Source: Hemerocallis citrina (taxonomy: Eukaryota > Streptophyta > Magnoliopsida > Asparagales > Asphodelaceae). Taken from it: a DNA stretch of 64,000 nucleotides. The notes beneath the pieces were generated by a model that made no database searches, was not told the origin of the DNA, and worked only from the letters and a program-made list of their open reading frames with translations. A program made the position numbers and the translations under genes. The stretch is taken from NCBI GenBank assembly GCA_017893485.1, contig CM030366.1:98284085-98348084 (forward strand), in the 5' to 3' direction. This document shows, one piece after another, positions 11,448-23,026 of this stretch; position 1 is the stretch's first letter; each line of letters opens with the position of its first letter.

Positions 11448-11908
11448 TGTAACATCCCGCCCCAATACTTAGACAATTTTTATTATTTTTTGAAGACAAA
11501 TTAGATACTATGTAGTACAACTGCCCACCATAGGCTGCCTCTCAAAAGGTGGTTAACCAATTAGGTGACTCTTGATCATAGACATTTACTATTTATTATT
11601 GTATTATTCTTATTACTTACCGATATGGGACAATCCCAAGCCTTCTCTCTGCTTTATCCCGTGTGCACTACACACGTTACAAGAGTGCAGTGGGCCCCCA
11701 GGGTGATGACGTCACCTTCCACAAAGTGCAGCACCTGCACGTTCTGTGGAAATGGGCCCCCTATGAATACCATCAATTACTTCACATTTCAATATATATT
11801 TAACCATACCATTCTTTTTAATTAACAAACAGCCAACTTTCTTTTACTTTCAACATATATATATATATTTATTTATATTCTTTTTTTTGAAAACTACTGG
11901 GTGTTACA
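11448..11908 (-). repeat. 5' LTR of the TRIM element
   Basis: This 461-bp repeat opens TGTAACATCCC and closes GTGTTACA. It is the uninterrupted copy of the pair and serves as reference for the insert in the left LTR. Confidence 0.78.
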
Positions 11909-13298
11909 TACGACACGTCTTCGGAATGGTGTACCTGGTTTGATTATATAAAATAGTTTTAGAGGTCGAGCAAATTAATTGAAGTATGAAACATATTATA
12001 TGAGGAAGCAACATATCTACCTTTAAGCTCAACTATCGCCTTCTTGATCATTAGTTTGAACTTACTTGGAATGCATATAGTTTGTTAGAAACACTGCATA
12101 TAGTTTTTTTTAACTTCAGCATCACTTTTTGATGCTTGTAATAGTTATGCAAGGACATGATCAGATAGTTTTTATAGAGCTTACTCTAATTCCATAACCA
12201 CTATGAGTATGTCTAAATACAATGGTAACCCAAGTGTAGGTGCGAAGGTATTTACAATACCAATAATCTAAATATTTGTTTGTCTGAGACTCAGTTTGCA
12301 ATTGAAATACCTCTTATCATTATTTCAACCAAAATGTAATACATGAAGTTTTCAAAACTCTAATTCAAGTTAATCATTTCTTTTATATCCACTTTGTCTC
12401 CCTATTGCACCATTATAAAAAAAATCAAAATGGATCAATAACAAATTTACTTTAGCCATCTTTCTTGAGTGGAGAGTTTGCACCCTTTACTAGTAAACTC
12501 CAGTCATCCCAATCTTGTATATCAAAACATACACTAAAAGTTCTTATATGTTATGTTATCCATGGTTTCTAATAACCAGTGAAGGGAACACTTCACGATA
12601 GTATATTCTCTTGTAGTAAAGAAATTAATGTTGCATATTTGTCAAGTTATTTTAGGTTGCTGATCAGCTTACCTGTCCTGCTATGGTTTGGAAGCCCAAA
12701 TTGAGGCCACCAAATAATCCATCTCTCACTTGCGTACATCTTAAATTAAAACAAAAAAAAAACTCATCAAATAAATCACCAAATTAAAATTTTTTAAACC
12801 CAAAAATAAAACAATCATACCTCTCTGAACTTAGATCTCACGCACACACAAAATTCGAGTCGGAAAAAAACTGAGTAATTCTCTGCACACACAAGATTAA
12901 AAATTAGAATGAGAATTCGCTTAATGAGATAAAATTAGAGTCGTCGCATCGCATGTAGAGACTATCGATTCGGTGGAGGGGAGTCGCCGATACGGAGTCG
13001 CTTGATGTTCATGCTCGATTTGGTGGTGGAGAGTCACCGATACGGAATCAACAGCGGATCAGATATCGGCGACGACCTCTTGATTGTGGTTCAACCCTGG
13101 ATTTGGATTTGGATTTGCTTTGAGGTGCGCTTGAGAGGACGATGGAGGCTTCGCCAATGGAATGGAAGCAAAGGTTTAAGAAAATAGTTTTAGAAATTTG
13201 GAGTTAGTGGCTTAAAAACCCTAGGGAGGAGAGAGAAGTTGAAGCTCTCTGGTTTGGAGAACAGAAGGAGCAAACTTGATCTGAATAGGAGGGGGGGG

Positions 13299-13338
<40 letters not shown>

Positions 13339-13453
13339 TTTTTTGGGGGGGGGGGGGGGGGGAGGAATATATTTTGAGAACTTAGATCTGGACCATTGAT
13401 TTCCTTATTATTGATGGAAGCAACTTGATAGCTTTTCTTTGTATTTTATTATA
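11909..13453 (-). other. Body of the CCTAGT Helitron, non-coding
   Basis: No convincing gene. The stretch holds imperfect duplications around GGTGGAG(A/G)GAGTC(A/G)CCGATACGGA near 12975-13045. It also has a G-run, GA-run and second G-run at about 13291-13362. It ends in AGCAACTTGATAGCTTTTC, the reversed 5' end of the family. It may contain captured host fragments, but none is recognisable. Confidence 0.5.
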
Positions 13454-14138
13454 TCTATACTATTATTAAGCAAAGCCTTATTTTGCTGGCTTTTTACTAT
13501 TATACCCTCACAAATATAAAGGGCTAAAAAAATATATAGGGGTATAAAATGTAATTTGCATGAAATCTATACTTAAAGAACCATCTATCTATACTATTAT
13601 TAATAGTATGAAATTTAGTCATTAAGTTTGGACCAAACAAACAGTAAATACCGTAATAAAGCCATTGCAGCTTTGGTATATGAAAGAAAACATCAAATAT
13701 GCTTTAGGAATAAATATGACAGAATATAAACTATTAATGAGCATGCGGTATATATGCTATTAATCAACATTGCAGCTTTCCAATGAAAGAAAATCAACAT
13801 TGCAGCTTTGATCCATGAGCATGCAGTAAATACCGTAATAAATATGCTTTAAAAATCAAATATGCAGTAAACTCTGTCGTCAAAATCCATGAGCATGCAG
13901 TAAATACCGTAATGCAGTAGTTTATGGTTAGGATCTGGGTTTTCGAAACGTTTTTTTGAGAACCCAAGGGTCAGGCCACAGAGGTTGAAGTGAATATAGA
14001 TGAACACAGAAAACATATATAATGAGTTCTGCAGGGAATGAATTAAAATTAAAGTCATGCAGTAGTTTATGCCAGGGAGTGGCGTGCTTGAAGGGGGGAC
14101 AATAGTGGCGTGCTTGAAGATATCGAATACCCAACGGC

Positions 14139-14222
14139 AACTTCTTGGTTAGCGCTGAATTGAAGTGAGTACATATTTAAAACTTCTTGGTTAGCGCTGA
14201 ATTGAAGTGAGTACATATTTAA
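14139..14222 (+). repeat. 42-bp tandem duplication in the Helitron 5' region
   Basis: AACTTCTTGGTTAGCGCTGA and the bases following it occur twice in direct succession (14139 and 14181). The upstream 13610-13930 also repeats GCATGCAGTAAATACCGTAA several times. No gene is visible from 13454 to 15680; this is presumably the promoter and leader of RepHel plus filler. Confidence 0.65.
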
Positions 14223-15682
14223 ATTGTTATGGATTCAGGCAGAATGATTTCTTCTCTGTTTGCAATCTTAAGTTGGACTTTTTTTTTGCAGGCTCTGATT
14301 ATTGAATTCCTGGGAAAGTTTGCTTCTACTGTGAGGCTTAGTTGAAAATTGTGGCCGGTTTCACTTGCAATTGGTTTCATTAGGTATGTTAGCTGTTCTC
14401 TGTCACAGTGGTGAGGTCTATTTTTTCTTTTTGAATTACAGTTATAGAAATGTCAAAGGTACATGCAGGCAAGTTCATTCTCTCTTTAATAATTTTACTA
14501 CTATAATTAGATCATGCAAGCAAGATATGACAAAATGCATGTGAAATATATTATCTGTCTGAGGAAATTTCTTTCCAGACAATGATTAAAATAACGATCA
14601 GGAAGGAAGAAAAGAAATGAAGGAGAGGTCTCTATTTATACATATCTGTATATAATTTTTTTTTTAAAAGCAATGTATATCTGATGCATATTACCTTATG
14701 TACTTGCAGTAAGTATAAGTTATATTTTGCACCTGCACCACTGTTTGTATATATGTTAGTTGTCATAAAAGAGTGGTTTTATGGGTGTAGAATGTTCCGA
14801 TTCAAAAAATAATAATGTTGTTACCCTATTATTGATGTATAATAGCAGCAGGTAAAATTAACATCAGGGGGTCATTTCTTCATTGCTTTTCTCAGCTAAC
14901 CTGCATTACACTAACTTGAGCTTTTAAATAATTTTAAAGCTATCGTGATTCTACGTGCAAAAGTATCAACGCTATGCAAGACATCCCCCAATGTCAAGAA
15001 TGATAGCTTTATTAGGTTCTGCCCATATATGTTATCATGTTATTACATTTGGATGAGTTGAGACTAATGTAGTTTGCCATCTTCAGGCAACAGTTGATTC
15101 CAGCATTCAGTTCAAGGAATTTGAAAACAAGAACCGGTATAGAAGTTAACATTTGATCCTTTAAACTATTCCATTGTTTCTCAGATACAAGTAATTCTGC
15201 ACAAAGAGAAAAAAGAAAAGTGCATGCCGATTTTTTGGACATTTTATTTATTTTCATTTGTAGCACATAGTTTCAGAAGTGGGTCAACAAAAAATCCTCC
15301 TAATGTAAAGGAAATGTAAAGAAGGAAAGAATGAAATAGTACAAGAAATCTGTTGCAATGGCGAAAGACTTCAAAAGCCATGTCATTCCTATACAGTATT
15401 TGCTCCTCATCTCTCACCACTGTTGCAGTGAACAACTCTAGCACTTTTTTGAAACCAATCTAATTAAGGCCTTAGGTTGCATGCTCTAATAAATTTATCG
15501 GAGAAATCTACGTACTTTGTCCAAAATGAGATCATTATATGTGATGTTATTTCGTAAAAAACTGGTTCTTACTTTGAAATAATCAGCTCACACTATTTGT
15601 TTCTCATACATAGGCTTCTGCTCAGGGATTTTAGTAATCAGCTCACACTGTTTGTTTCTCATACAAAATCCCCACTGAGAAG

Positions 15683-18600
15683 ATGCCAAGAAATGCCCGT
15701 TTGAGTGATATTAAGAGACAAGCAAGATCTGCATCCCCATATCATGTAGTATCTAATAATCAAGAAGGTATCCTCCCGAAACTACTATTCTTTTATAAAT
15801 TAGAATTATTGTCAATAATGTTCTAATTAATATGCACCTTTCAACAGTTCATCATGGCAGACATAATTCTACGACAGTTCATCCGGCAAGGAGACGCCAT
15901 AACTATGCTAGAAATTATGTTGACATAAACATGATGCCAGTACACGTGTTATCAGAATCCAAATTCTGCGAAAAATGTGGTGCTAAGTTGTTTTCAGCTG
16001 AAACAAGAGAGATATGTTGTAGGAATGGAAAAATCTCACTACCGCAACTTACAACACCTGTCGAATTGAAGATGTTATATACTGATCAGAGTGAGGAGGG
16101 AAAGCATTTCCGACATAACATTCGGACATACAATCATATGTTTGCCTTCACTTCGATGGGAGTTCATTATGATGCAAGTCTCGCCAATGGCTGTGACGGA
16201 ATTTATACTTTTAGAGCCCAAGGGGCGATATACCATAAGATAGGAAGTCTACTACCTGTTCAACGCCCTAATTGGACAGGTAGTCTACAACCTGCTGGAC
16301 CCCCTAGGCCAAGATATCTACAATTGTACATATATGATACTGAGCATGAAATTGAAAATAGAATGAGGGAAAATACTGGGATGCGGACACACATAGTTAA
16401 AAAACTGAAGGCGATCTTAAATCACCATAACCCTTTCGTGCATCAATTTAGACGAATGGCTGTGAGAGATGACTTACCAAATTGTAGATTGTTGCTTAAA
16501 GACCATTCCTTGGGAGGTCACCAGTATAATCTTCCTACAGCATCTCAGGTTGCAGCAATTATAGTCGGAGGTGAAGATCTAACAAACGTTGGACCCCGGG
16601 AAACTATTGTGGAAACAATGGAAGGCAACTTACAGCTGATTCCAGACACGGTCGGTTATTATGATCCTCTACAGTACCCACTTTTACTTCCGTATGGGAA
16701 CTATGGATGGGATGTCAACACCCATTGTTTAAATGGACATCAAGTTACCTGCCGGGAATTTTATTCGTATATGCTTCAGGTAGTGTACTAATATGAACTA
16801 TATATATTCCTCTTTCATACTATACTGATAAATAATGTTTTTGTTACAATTACAGATTAGAGCAAATGATACATCAATACTACTTCGTGCCGGCAGATTA
16901 CTACAACAATTTATTGTTGACACTTACGTCAAAATTGAGATGCAAAGGTTACGGTTTTTGCGGGCCAATCAAAAAACTATTAGAGCGGAGTTGTACCAAG
17001 GGTTACAAGATTTATTTAATGCGGGGGTACGAAATGCAGGTATGTAATTAGTAGATTGAAAAGTCTTATTATTTTCGCCTGTATTTTACAATGAATGGGT
17101 AGCTAATAGATAAATACTTTTCCAATGTATTTATAGGTTCAACCGGAAGGAAAATTATACTTCCCTCTTCGTATGTTGGTAGCCCGAGAGACATGTATAA
17201 TCGGTATCAAGATGCCATGGCTTTGGTTCAGAGGTATGGAAAGCCGGATCTATTTATTACAATGACATGTAATCCATCATGGGATGAAATAACAAATGAA
17301 TTGTTCTTGGGACAAGATCCTCAAGATAGGCCTGACTTGACATCAAGGGTTTTCAAAGCAAAGCTAGAAGAACTAAAAAAAGATATCTATACCAGTGGAG
17401 TTTTAGGATATGTTGCAGCTCATGTCCATGTAGTCGAGTTCCAAAAACGTGGATTGCCCCATGTGCATATGTTGGTCGTTCTGAATGAACAAGACAAACT
17501 GAATAAACCTGACGAGTACGACCACATTGTACGGGCAGAGATTCCAGACCCAAATGTTGAACCTGAACTATATGATATAGTTAAAAAGCATATGCTACAT
17601 GGACCATGTGGTATAGTGAAACCAAATTCTCCTTGCATGAGGGAAAACAAGTGCAAAAAGGGATATCCGCGCCAATTTGCGGAGCACACAGTACAAGGAG
17701 ATGATTCGTATCCATTATATAGAAGACGTGATAATGGGATTAGTGTAGAAAAACACGGCATCTCCTTGGATAATCGATGGGTGGTTCCATATAATCCCTG
17801 GCTTTTGAAAAAATATAATTGTCATATCAATGTTGAAATATGCTCCAGTATCACGGCCGTGAAGTATTTATACAAGTACGTATACAAGGGACCAGACCGA
17901 ATCTCTTTTCAGATACGTAGAGAAACAGATCAAAATGATGAGATCTCACAGTTTCTAGATGCACGTTGGGTTTGCCCACAGGAAGCATTGTGGAGGACTT
18001 TTAAGTTTCCAGTGCACAAAATATATCCAAGTGTGGTAGCTCTTCATATACATCTTCCAAATATGCAGCAATTGACATATTATGCCGATCAACTGCTCGA
18101 TGATGTTCTCAATGATGTGCAAACTTCAAAGACAATGTTGACTGAGTTTTTTCAAAAGAATTCAGAAGATCCTGAAGCAAGAAATTTATTATATCGAGAA
18201 TTTCCAGAAAAATATTGGTGGGTATCTGGAGAAAAAAAATGGCAAAAGAGAGCAACTACGCAACGAGCTGTCGGTAGACTTTACACGGTTCCGCCAAATG
18301 AAGGAGACCGATATTATTTGCGCATCCTACTGAATCATGTTAGGGGACCAGTCTCATTTGATGATCTTCTTACAGTAGATGGGGTATTCTGCTCCCCTTT
18401 TAAGGAATCAGCTGAAAAGAGGGGGTTCTTAGAAAATGACAACGGCGTACGAGAATGTTTAATTGAAGCGGCAAGTACACATATGCCATCAGCGCTTCGG
18501 AGATTGTTTGCTACACTTTTGTTGTATTGTCAACCTACTGGTGTGCTGCAGTTGTGGACTGAGTTCCACCCATATATGATGGAAGATTACTCTTCAACGA

Positions 18601-20314
18601 GTACCGTGAATGTGAATTCAAACATGAATCGTCTATTACGTGATCTGAACAGTATACTTCAACAGTATGATAAATGTAATGCAGATTATGGTCTCCCTGC
18701 ACCCACATTTGATGATTTTACAAGCGGATCTACACAACAAATGATTGAAGATGAGAGATCCATTATTGTTACGGATGATGATTTAAGCTGTATAAATTTG
18801 TTGAATTTGGGCCAGAAGCATGCTTTTGATGTGATCATCGAAGCTGTTAATTCGAAAAAAGAGATGGTATTCTTCATTGACGGTCCAGGTGGTACTGGCA
18901 AGTCTTTTTTGTATAGAGCAGTATTGGCATACCTTAGAAAAGAAGGACATATTGCATTGGCAACAGCATCGTCCGGAATCGCAGCCACGATATTACCGGG
19001 GGGAAGAACTGCTCACTCTAGGTTCAAAATTCCTATTAAAATTGGGCCTAAATCAACTTGCTATATTAGTAAACAGGACGACACAGCTGATCTCTTACGA
19101 AGTAGCAGTGTTATACTTTGGGACGAGGCAATAATGGTACATCGGTATGCTTTCGAAGCATTTGACAGAACCTTAAGAGATTTGACAGAAAAGGATGTCC
19201 CTTTTGGAGGTAAAATCGTTATACTTGGAGGTGATTTTAGACAAGTGCTACCAGTAGTACAGAATGGTACAAAATCGCAAACTATAGATGCATGTATTAT
19301 CAAGTCTGCAATTTGGGAAAGTGTAAATGTTGTTCATCTTACAGAAAATATGCGATCAAGAACAGATCCTAACTTCACAAGTATTTTAAAAGATATCGGA
19401 GACGGGGCAGCGACTACATATGAAAATGAAATGGTAAGAATTCCGGATGAAATGGTTTTACCATGGACAGGTGACGATACCATAACTCATTTAGTCAACA
19501 CTATTTATCCAAATCTTTGTGAGAATATGAATGACAAGAGCTACATGGTGGAAAGAGCTATAATGGCACCAACTAATGAGTCCGTGGATAGTATAAACAA
19601 CGCTACCATTAGTACTTTTCCAGGTGATTGTAATCTAAATTAGTTTTAATCTCTTCTATGTAAAGGCTTTGACTATTTATAAAAATAAATAAAGATTTTC
19701 CTTTGTATCTATTTCTACTAACATAAATTTAAACTATACCATTGTCAGGTGATGAGAAAGTATATTATTCTTTCGATAGCGTAGAAGATGACGAGAGGAA
19801 TCTATACCAACAAGAATTTTTGAATGAGATTTCTTCAGGAGGATTGCCACCACATAAGCTAATTTTGAAATATGGGGCACCAATAATTCTTCTACGAAAT
19901 ATAGACCCAAAAGCAGGTCTTTGCAACGGGACAAGATTATTGTGTGGAGGTTTTTATCAGTACTTGATCGATGCAGAAATTGTTACTGGAATTTCAGCAG
20001 GAACACGAGTTTTCCTTCCTAGAATACCACTAAAACCTTCGGAAAGCATAAGCTTGCCGTTCAAACTAATTAGAAAACAATTTCCTGTGCGTTTGTGTTT
20101 CGCTATGACCATAAATAAAGCGCAGGGACAAACTATACCGTTCGCGGGGATTTATTTAAAAGATCATGTTTTCAGTCATGGGCAACTTTACGTGGCTTTG
20201 TCAAGAGGAATTTCAATGAACTCCACCAAGATAGCTATTCGTGAAGGAAAATTGTCCGGGCAAGATGGAACATACACAAGAAATGTTGTCTACAAAGAAA
20301 TGTTATTCAATTAG
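15683..20314 (+). CDS. Helitron Rep-helicase (RepHel), five exons, intact
   Basis: RepHel nicks, replicates and transfers Helitron DNA by rolling circle. Predicted exons are 15683-15767, 15848-16779, 16856-17039, 17137-19623 and 19749-20314. All introns are short GT-AG and the joined length is 4254 nt, or 1417 residues without a stop. The HUH nickase motif is PHVHMLV (His509-Val-His511), with the Tyr-rich KYLYKYVYKG near 643. The Pif1-type SF1 helicase has Walker A GPGGTGKS at 983-990 and Walker B WDEA at about 1062-1065. Late motifs NKAQGQT and VALSR are in exon 5. The N-terminal CEKCGAKLF zinc-like segment and the helitron-like domain (DAMALVQRYGKPDLF) are present. The start was chosen because MPRNARLSDIK splices in frame into exon 2. 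Both catalytic halves look functional; expression is unknown. Confidence 0.9.
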
Positions 20315-20583
20315 AAAGCTCAGCTGTAGTTTTATTTTGGTTGGTACTACATGCTCTTCTATGCACTTTTACTTTTTTATATGGGTTTGAGTTTGGTTAA
20401 CAATGCATTTTGAATTTTGTATATCGTATAATGTATTATTGAAGTTTGATTATATAATCGTTCACACTTATATATTCTATTATTTAAGCCTGCTATTTTT
20501 CAAGTTAAATGTTTTACTATTTCTTTTCTTATATAATATACAAATTCATCCCATGATGGCTAATGATTAAATTTTTTTATAGT

Positions 20584-20609
20584 CGTGCATCGCACGTGCA
20601 TTATACTAG
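20584..20609 (+). other. Helitron 3' terminal hairpin and CTAG
   Basis: The CGTGCATCGCACG hairpin is followed by TGCATTATA and terminal CTAG. In Helitrons this hairpin acts as the stop signal for strand transfer. Near-identical hairpins end the elements at 28155, 42949 and 45186. Confidence 0.85.
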
Positions 20610-20613
20610 TAGA

Positions 20614-21485
20614 TTATTGTGTCACCGTGTCATTTTGTTCTGAGGTATTTGGAAAAAAATTGTGCATTGTGCATTTCTCATAAACACTTTTAAATCTCAA
20701 CATTTTTCATTCCACTAAAAATCAGATGGATAATTTTTATTCTATTCATTATCCAAGAAAACCGCACGAGTACCCAAAATAAGCGTCAGTCATCTGCACC
20801 TTTGTTGACGCATGGTCTTTCAGAGTTGCATAACAATCAACAAATGATTACAATCGCAACTTGGCAACACAAATGTCTATCTAGCACGCACACTGGGCAT
20901 ACTTAGATTGAAGATAATGTTCGGCTAATTTTTAAAAATATTTCTCAACTACTGCTCATTCATTATGAACCTTTCTCAACATTTAAAAAAAAAAAAAAAA
21001 CCCTTTGAACATAGTTTCTCAAATGCCTTCATTTTTTTGGGACGAAATACACCTATTTTAAAATGAGGTTTTGTAATTTAGACCCTTAATTACTAGACTT
21101 TTAGGATTTAGTCCCTCAAATTATTCTATTTATAATTTAGTCCCCTAATTAGAGTGACTTAATTAAGATATTTTATAATTTAGTCGCTTAATTAATGGGG
21201 AGGGTTTTTTGTTTTTCGGAAAATGACGCTATTTGAGAAACTAAGAAGATTTATAATAAATGAGCAATAGTTAATGGGGGATTTTTTTAAAATTTAGCCA
21301 AAATATCCTTCTTACTTGGGGTTCGCTTGTAATTGACATCCTTTATCATAAGTTAAAATACAATTATGAAGATACAAATTAAATTTTCTTATCCATTTGC
21401 ACACTTAGATGGATTTCAATATCTTGTCCAAATTTAACTTAAAATTTTTGGGTTTCAAACCTCAGAAATTATAATTGATCCCTAA
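20614..21485. other. AT-rich intergenic stretch
   Basis: No gene is visible. Between about 21050 and 21190, short phrases such as TTTAGTCCCTCAAATTA and TTAGTCGCTTAATTA recur imperfectly, as in old decayed MITE sequence, but no terminal repeats could be fixed. Confidence 0.4.
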
Positions 21486-22069
21486 GAGCATCCACAATCG
21501 TTTGCTATTTTCATTTTTTAAGAAATGAGCTGCTGCAATCGTTTGCTACTTTGCCATTTTATGGCAAAGTTGCTACAGGCGTTTCTCATTTTTGAGAAAC
21601 CAATTTGCGATTCTCCAATCATAAGAGACGAGACAACTTGTTTCATCTCACAATTTTTCTATTTATTTATTTTTTTTAAATGATCGGATGGTCGGATTCG
21701 TCTGGAAAAAAAAATCGAAAAATAGCTCGGACGAGACATGTTGTCTCGTTTCAAGCAAAAAAGCTTGGGACGGGACAACATATCCCGTCCATGAAATCTG
21801 GGGTATTAGATTAGGGCCAAATCCTAGTTTAGGTAGTTAATTATTAGGTTTAGTTTATATTTTATTATATAATTTATTTAATTAAACTATTTTAATCCCT
21901 AATCACTAATTAATTAACTGTAAATAAAAAAAACTCCGACAAAACAACATGTCTCGTCCGTCTCATATTTTAGCAAAATTATAGCAAACAACGACTGCAA
22001 ACGATTTCGGTATTTTCTATTACTGTAGCTGTCATATTCTAAAAAATGAGAAAACCATTGTGGATGCTC
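21486..22069. mobile_element. Tourist-like MITE (PIF/Harbinger type)
   Basis: Terminal inverted repeats GAGCATCCACAATCG and CATTGTGGATGCTC are flanked by the 3-bp target duplication TAA (21483-21485 and 22070-22072). TAA/TTA duplications mark the PIF/Harbinger superfamily. The 584-bp body has no transposase. It carries several near-palindromes of the form GACGAGACATGTTGTCTCGT. Confidence 0.82.
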
Positions 22070-22297
22070 TAAGTAAAATTAATCTGTGGAGACCATACTT
22101 AGTGGGTTTAAATTCAACATCCTAAAAGTGCCACTAGAGTCCAGTGGTTAGTCTCTTTACTAGTGAACAAGAGACGGGCTATTTGAATTCCTCTTATATC
22201 ATTTTCTTTAATGGTTTAAAATCGAATTCCTCTTATATCATTTTTTTAATGTTTTAAAAGAGTGTGCAAGTGTGTCGCTACTACTGTTAGTTCCTAA

Positions 22298-22954
22298 GAG
22301 CATTCACAGTCGGTGTATGTAAAATATGCATATATGCACATTTGGAAATAGCATTTTGGTGTTTCGTTGCAGTGGGAAAAAGACAAAATATAGCAATCTT
22401 GTAGATGGACAAAACTGTCGATTTTTTTATTTTTTTTATTTTTGAATTTTTTGGAATTTTTAAAGAGTTATTTTTGAAAAATATTTTTCCCGCGTGGGAC
22501 CCACATGAGACGAAATATGATGTTTCGTCCCATGGTGGATGTTTCGCCCCAGTTGTTTTTTTTTGTTAATTAAGTTTTTAATTATGTTATTAATTAACTA
22601 AACTTAATTAATTAACTAATTATTTAATTAAAAGTTTAATTGAAATACTAATTAAACTAATTAACTAACTAATTAAGAGCTTAAAATTAAAGATTTTTTT
22701 AAAAAAATTCGGGATTTCATCGTCCGATCAAAAAAAAAAAAAAATTACGGCGTCCGTAAATTTAAAAAATTATTAAAAAATTACAAACGAATCATGTTTC
22801 GACTCTTATAATATGCATATTGCTATATCCATATGCATATTTGCCTATTTACTGTAGCAAAAAGGCAAAATATGCATATTTGCCTAACGGATGCAGACGA
22901 TTTTTGGAAAAAATATGTATTTTATGCAAATTTTCCTAACGACTGTGGATGCTC
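22298..22954. mobile_element. Second Tourist-like MITE
   Basis: Inverted ends GAGCATTCACAGTCG and CGACTGTGGATGCTC are flanked by TAA on both sides (22295-22297 and 22955-22957). At 657 bp it belongs to the same broad family as the element at 21486. It contains GAGACGAAATATGATGTTTCGTC, a palindrome of the same design, and has no coding capacity. Confidence 0.82.
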
Positions 22955-23026
22955 TAAAAGAGTATATATCTACTATATTAATGGGAGAGTTGCGGTTCAA
23001 ATAGACAAACAATTTTTTATTGTTTT

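Larger units (their letters stand above)
10541..11908 (-). mobile_element. TRIM-like small LTR retrotransposon
   Basis: Two direct repeats start TGTAACATCCCGCCC and end GGGTGTTACA (10541-11227 and 11448-11908). Only about 220 bp of non-coding DNA separates them. A primer-binding site in reverse sense (GGCTCTGATACCA) abuts the right repeat, and a C-run (a reversed polypurine tract) abuts the left one. The element therefore lies on the minus strand. Internal sequence this short with no gag or pol fits a terminal-repeat retrotransposon in miniature. A clean 5-bp target duplication is not visible: TACGG and TACGA lie on the two sides, with extra bases (CAGGTCCATT) on the left. Confidence 0.75.
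13454..20609 (+). mobile_element. Complete, possibly autonomous Helitron
   Basis: The 5' end is TCTATACTATTATTAA, preceded by A. The 3' end is CTAG at 20606-20609, preceded 10 bases earlier by the hairpin CGTGC-ATC-GCACG, and followed by T. Helitrons insert between A and T, start with TC and end CTRR after a short hairpin, and make no target duplication, so all the termini fit. Removing 13454-20609 rejoins TTTTATTATA and TAGAT, which matches the uninterrupted 5' end of a relative at 40211-40223. That confirms both boundaries. The 7156-bp element carries one spliced RepHel gene that is open throughout. Confidence 0.88.
10501..20613 (-). mobile_element. Non-autonomous Helitron (CCTAGT family), with nested insertions
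   Basis: Read on the minus strand, the 3' end is the CTAG at 10501-10504. It is preceded by the CGGGCAAACC motif and part of a GTAGGTACGTG hairpin, as in the copies ending at 37210 and 39807. Its body continues at 11909-13453 (GACACGTCTTCGG, ATTATATAAAATAG). The 5' terminus, AGCTATCAAG then a TATAATAAAA stretch and TCTA, is split by the Helitron at 13454-20609. The last bases, TAGA, lie at 20610-20613. Without the nested TRIM and Helitron the element is about 1.6 kb. No transposition gene of its own is visible. Confidence 0.72.

Noticed and set aside
13588..13606. Second TCTATACTATTATTAA as an alternative Helitron 5' end
   Set aside because: Only the end at 13454 restores the empty target site together with 20610; the second copy is an internal repeat of the terminus.
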